From Campylobacter porcelli (GTDB taxonomy: Bacteria; Campylobacterota; Campylobacteria; Campylobacterales; Campylobacteraceae), in contig NZ_CP018789.1 of assembly GCF_002139855.1 (NCBI RefSeq), forward strand, positions 1,570,524-1,634,523: a stretch of DNA of 64,000 nt. The letters run 5' to 3'. Every line of letters starts with the position of its first letter. Position 1 is the first letter of the stretch. Below are positions 63,906 to 64,000 of this stretch, in pieces. A program made the translations under genes and the position numbers. A model generated the notes under the pieces. The model was given only the letters and a program-made list of their open reading frames with translations. It was not told where the DNA came from and ran no database searches.

Positions 63906-64000
63906 TATAATCTAAATTCAAAATCACAATAATACCATAATAAGTCATTTTTAATTAAATTTTTAGTAAAATATTAGCCAATAAATTTAAAGGGAAAAGA
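63906..64000 (+). other. AT-rich region and ribosome site of a gene beyond the right edge
   Basis: The last 95 bases are A/T rich and end in TTTAAAGGGAAAAGA, a good Shine-Dalgarno with the start codon just outside the window. TAAAAT at 63967-63972 may be its -10. Given the DnaA boxes and ruvC, dnaA is the expected next gene (inference). Confidence 0.45.

Noticed and set aside
1..64000. CRISPR arrays, prophage, insertion sequences, tRNA or rRNA genes
   Set aside because: No regularly spaced repeats, transposase or integrase genes, or cloverleaf-like intergenic segments were seen; most gaps are too short to hold them.

Overview
The window is AT-rich, gene-dense chromosomal DNA from a member of Campylobacterota, almost certainly a Campylobacter (inferred from protein signatures and gene order; I would guess the fetus/hyointestinalis/lanienae side of the genus rather than the jejuni side). 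Support includes a fused IspDF, an HP1021/Cj1608-type orphan response regulator, a group III truncated globin, a TorA-type reductase with a monohaem cytochrome partner, and the neighbourhoods tkt-ispA-PDZ-ybaB-murE-nifU and rluB-kdsD-rnj-rsmA-hisF-rlmN.

Layout. 1-6.6 kb: a leftward housekeeping cluster (tkt, ispA, PDZ protein, ybaB, panD, murE, a TPR-like protein, nifU), interrupted by the remains of an autotransporter gene. 6.7-22.6 kb: the S10, spc and alpha ribosomal superoperon, all on the minus strand, split between infA and rpmJ by a Crp/Fnr regulator and hcp (hybrid cluster protein). 22.9-29.4 kb: an accessory patch with a methyltransferase containing a G8 tract, a TorA/cytochrome c/Crp-family regulator operon, a frameshifted PepSY membrane protein and an iron superoxide dismutase with a Cys-rich tail. 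29.6-43.7 kb: pcm, a nitrilase-family amidase, nrdB, nadV, pgpA, an ATP-sulfurylase-like protein, the orphan regulator, ispDF, thiC, a YeiH-type transporter, pabA, pabBC, mrp and the globin. 43.7-47.6 kb: a long structured leader with two short ORFs, followed by LLM flavin monooxygenase, ATP-grasp ligase and a second LLM monooxygenase. 47.7-54.1 kb: leftward genes for a GNAT acetyltransferase, a tyrosine phosphatase, a HARE-HTH/nuclease-like protein, RluB, KdsD, RNase J and RsmA. 54.2-64 kb: hisF, a nucleoside-phosphorylase-like gene, rlmN, a 31-residue membrane peptide, a Fur-family regulator divergent from a ZnuA-ZinT fusion, an RluA-type synthase, purB, nrdA and ruvC. The right edge carries two tandem copies of the epsilonproteobacterial DnaA box, which suggests that the window stops just before dnaA.

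The most interesting element is the leader of the sulfur-type monooxygenase operon (about 43879-44208). It encodes a 20-residue peptide containing Cys, Met, Cys and Met near its C-terminus. The peptide ORF is enclosed by a perfect 9-bp inverted repeat. It is followed by two mutually exclusive 10-bp stems, the second ending in a U-rich run, and then by a second small ORF that overlaps the first structural gene. This looks like ribosome-mediated attenuation sensing cysteine or methionine supply. Other signals are a TGTCA-N6-TGACA operator centred near -41.5 of the TorA operon, a perfect 17-bp palindrome in the znuA-zinT promoter, a ZinT domain inserted inside ZnuA, the putative phase-variable methyltransferase, and two gene remnants. 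No CRISPR array, intact insertion sequence, tRNA or rRNA gene was seen.
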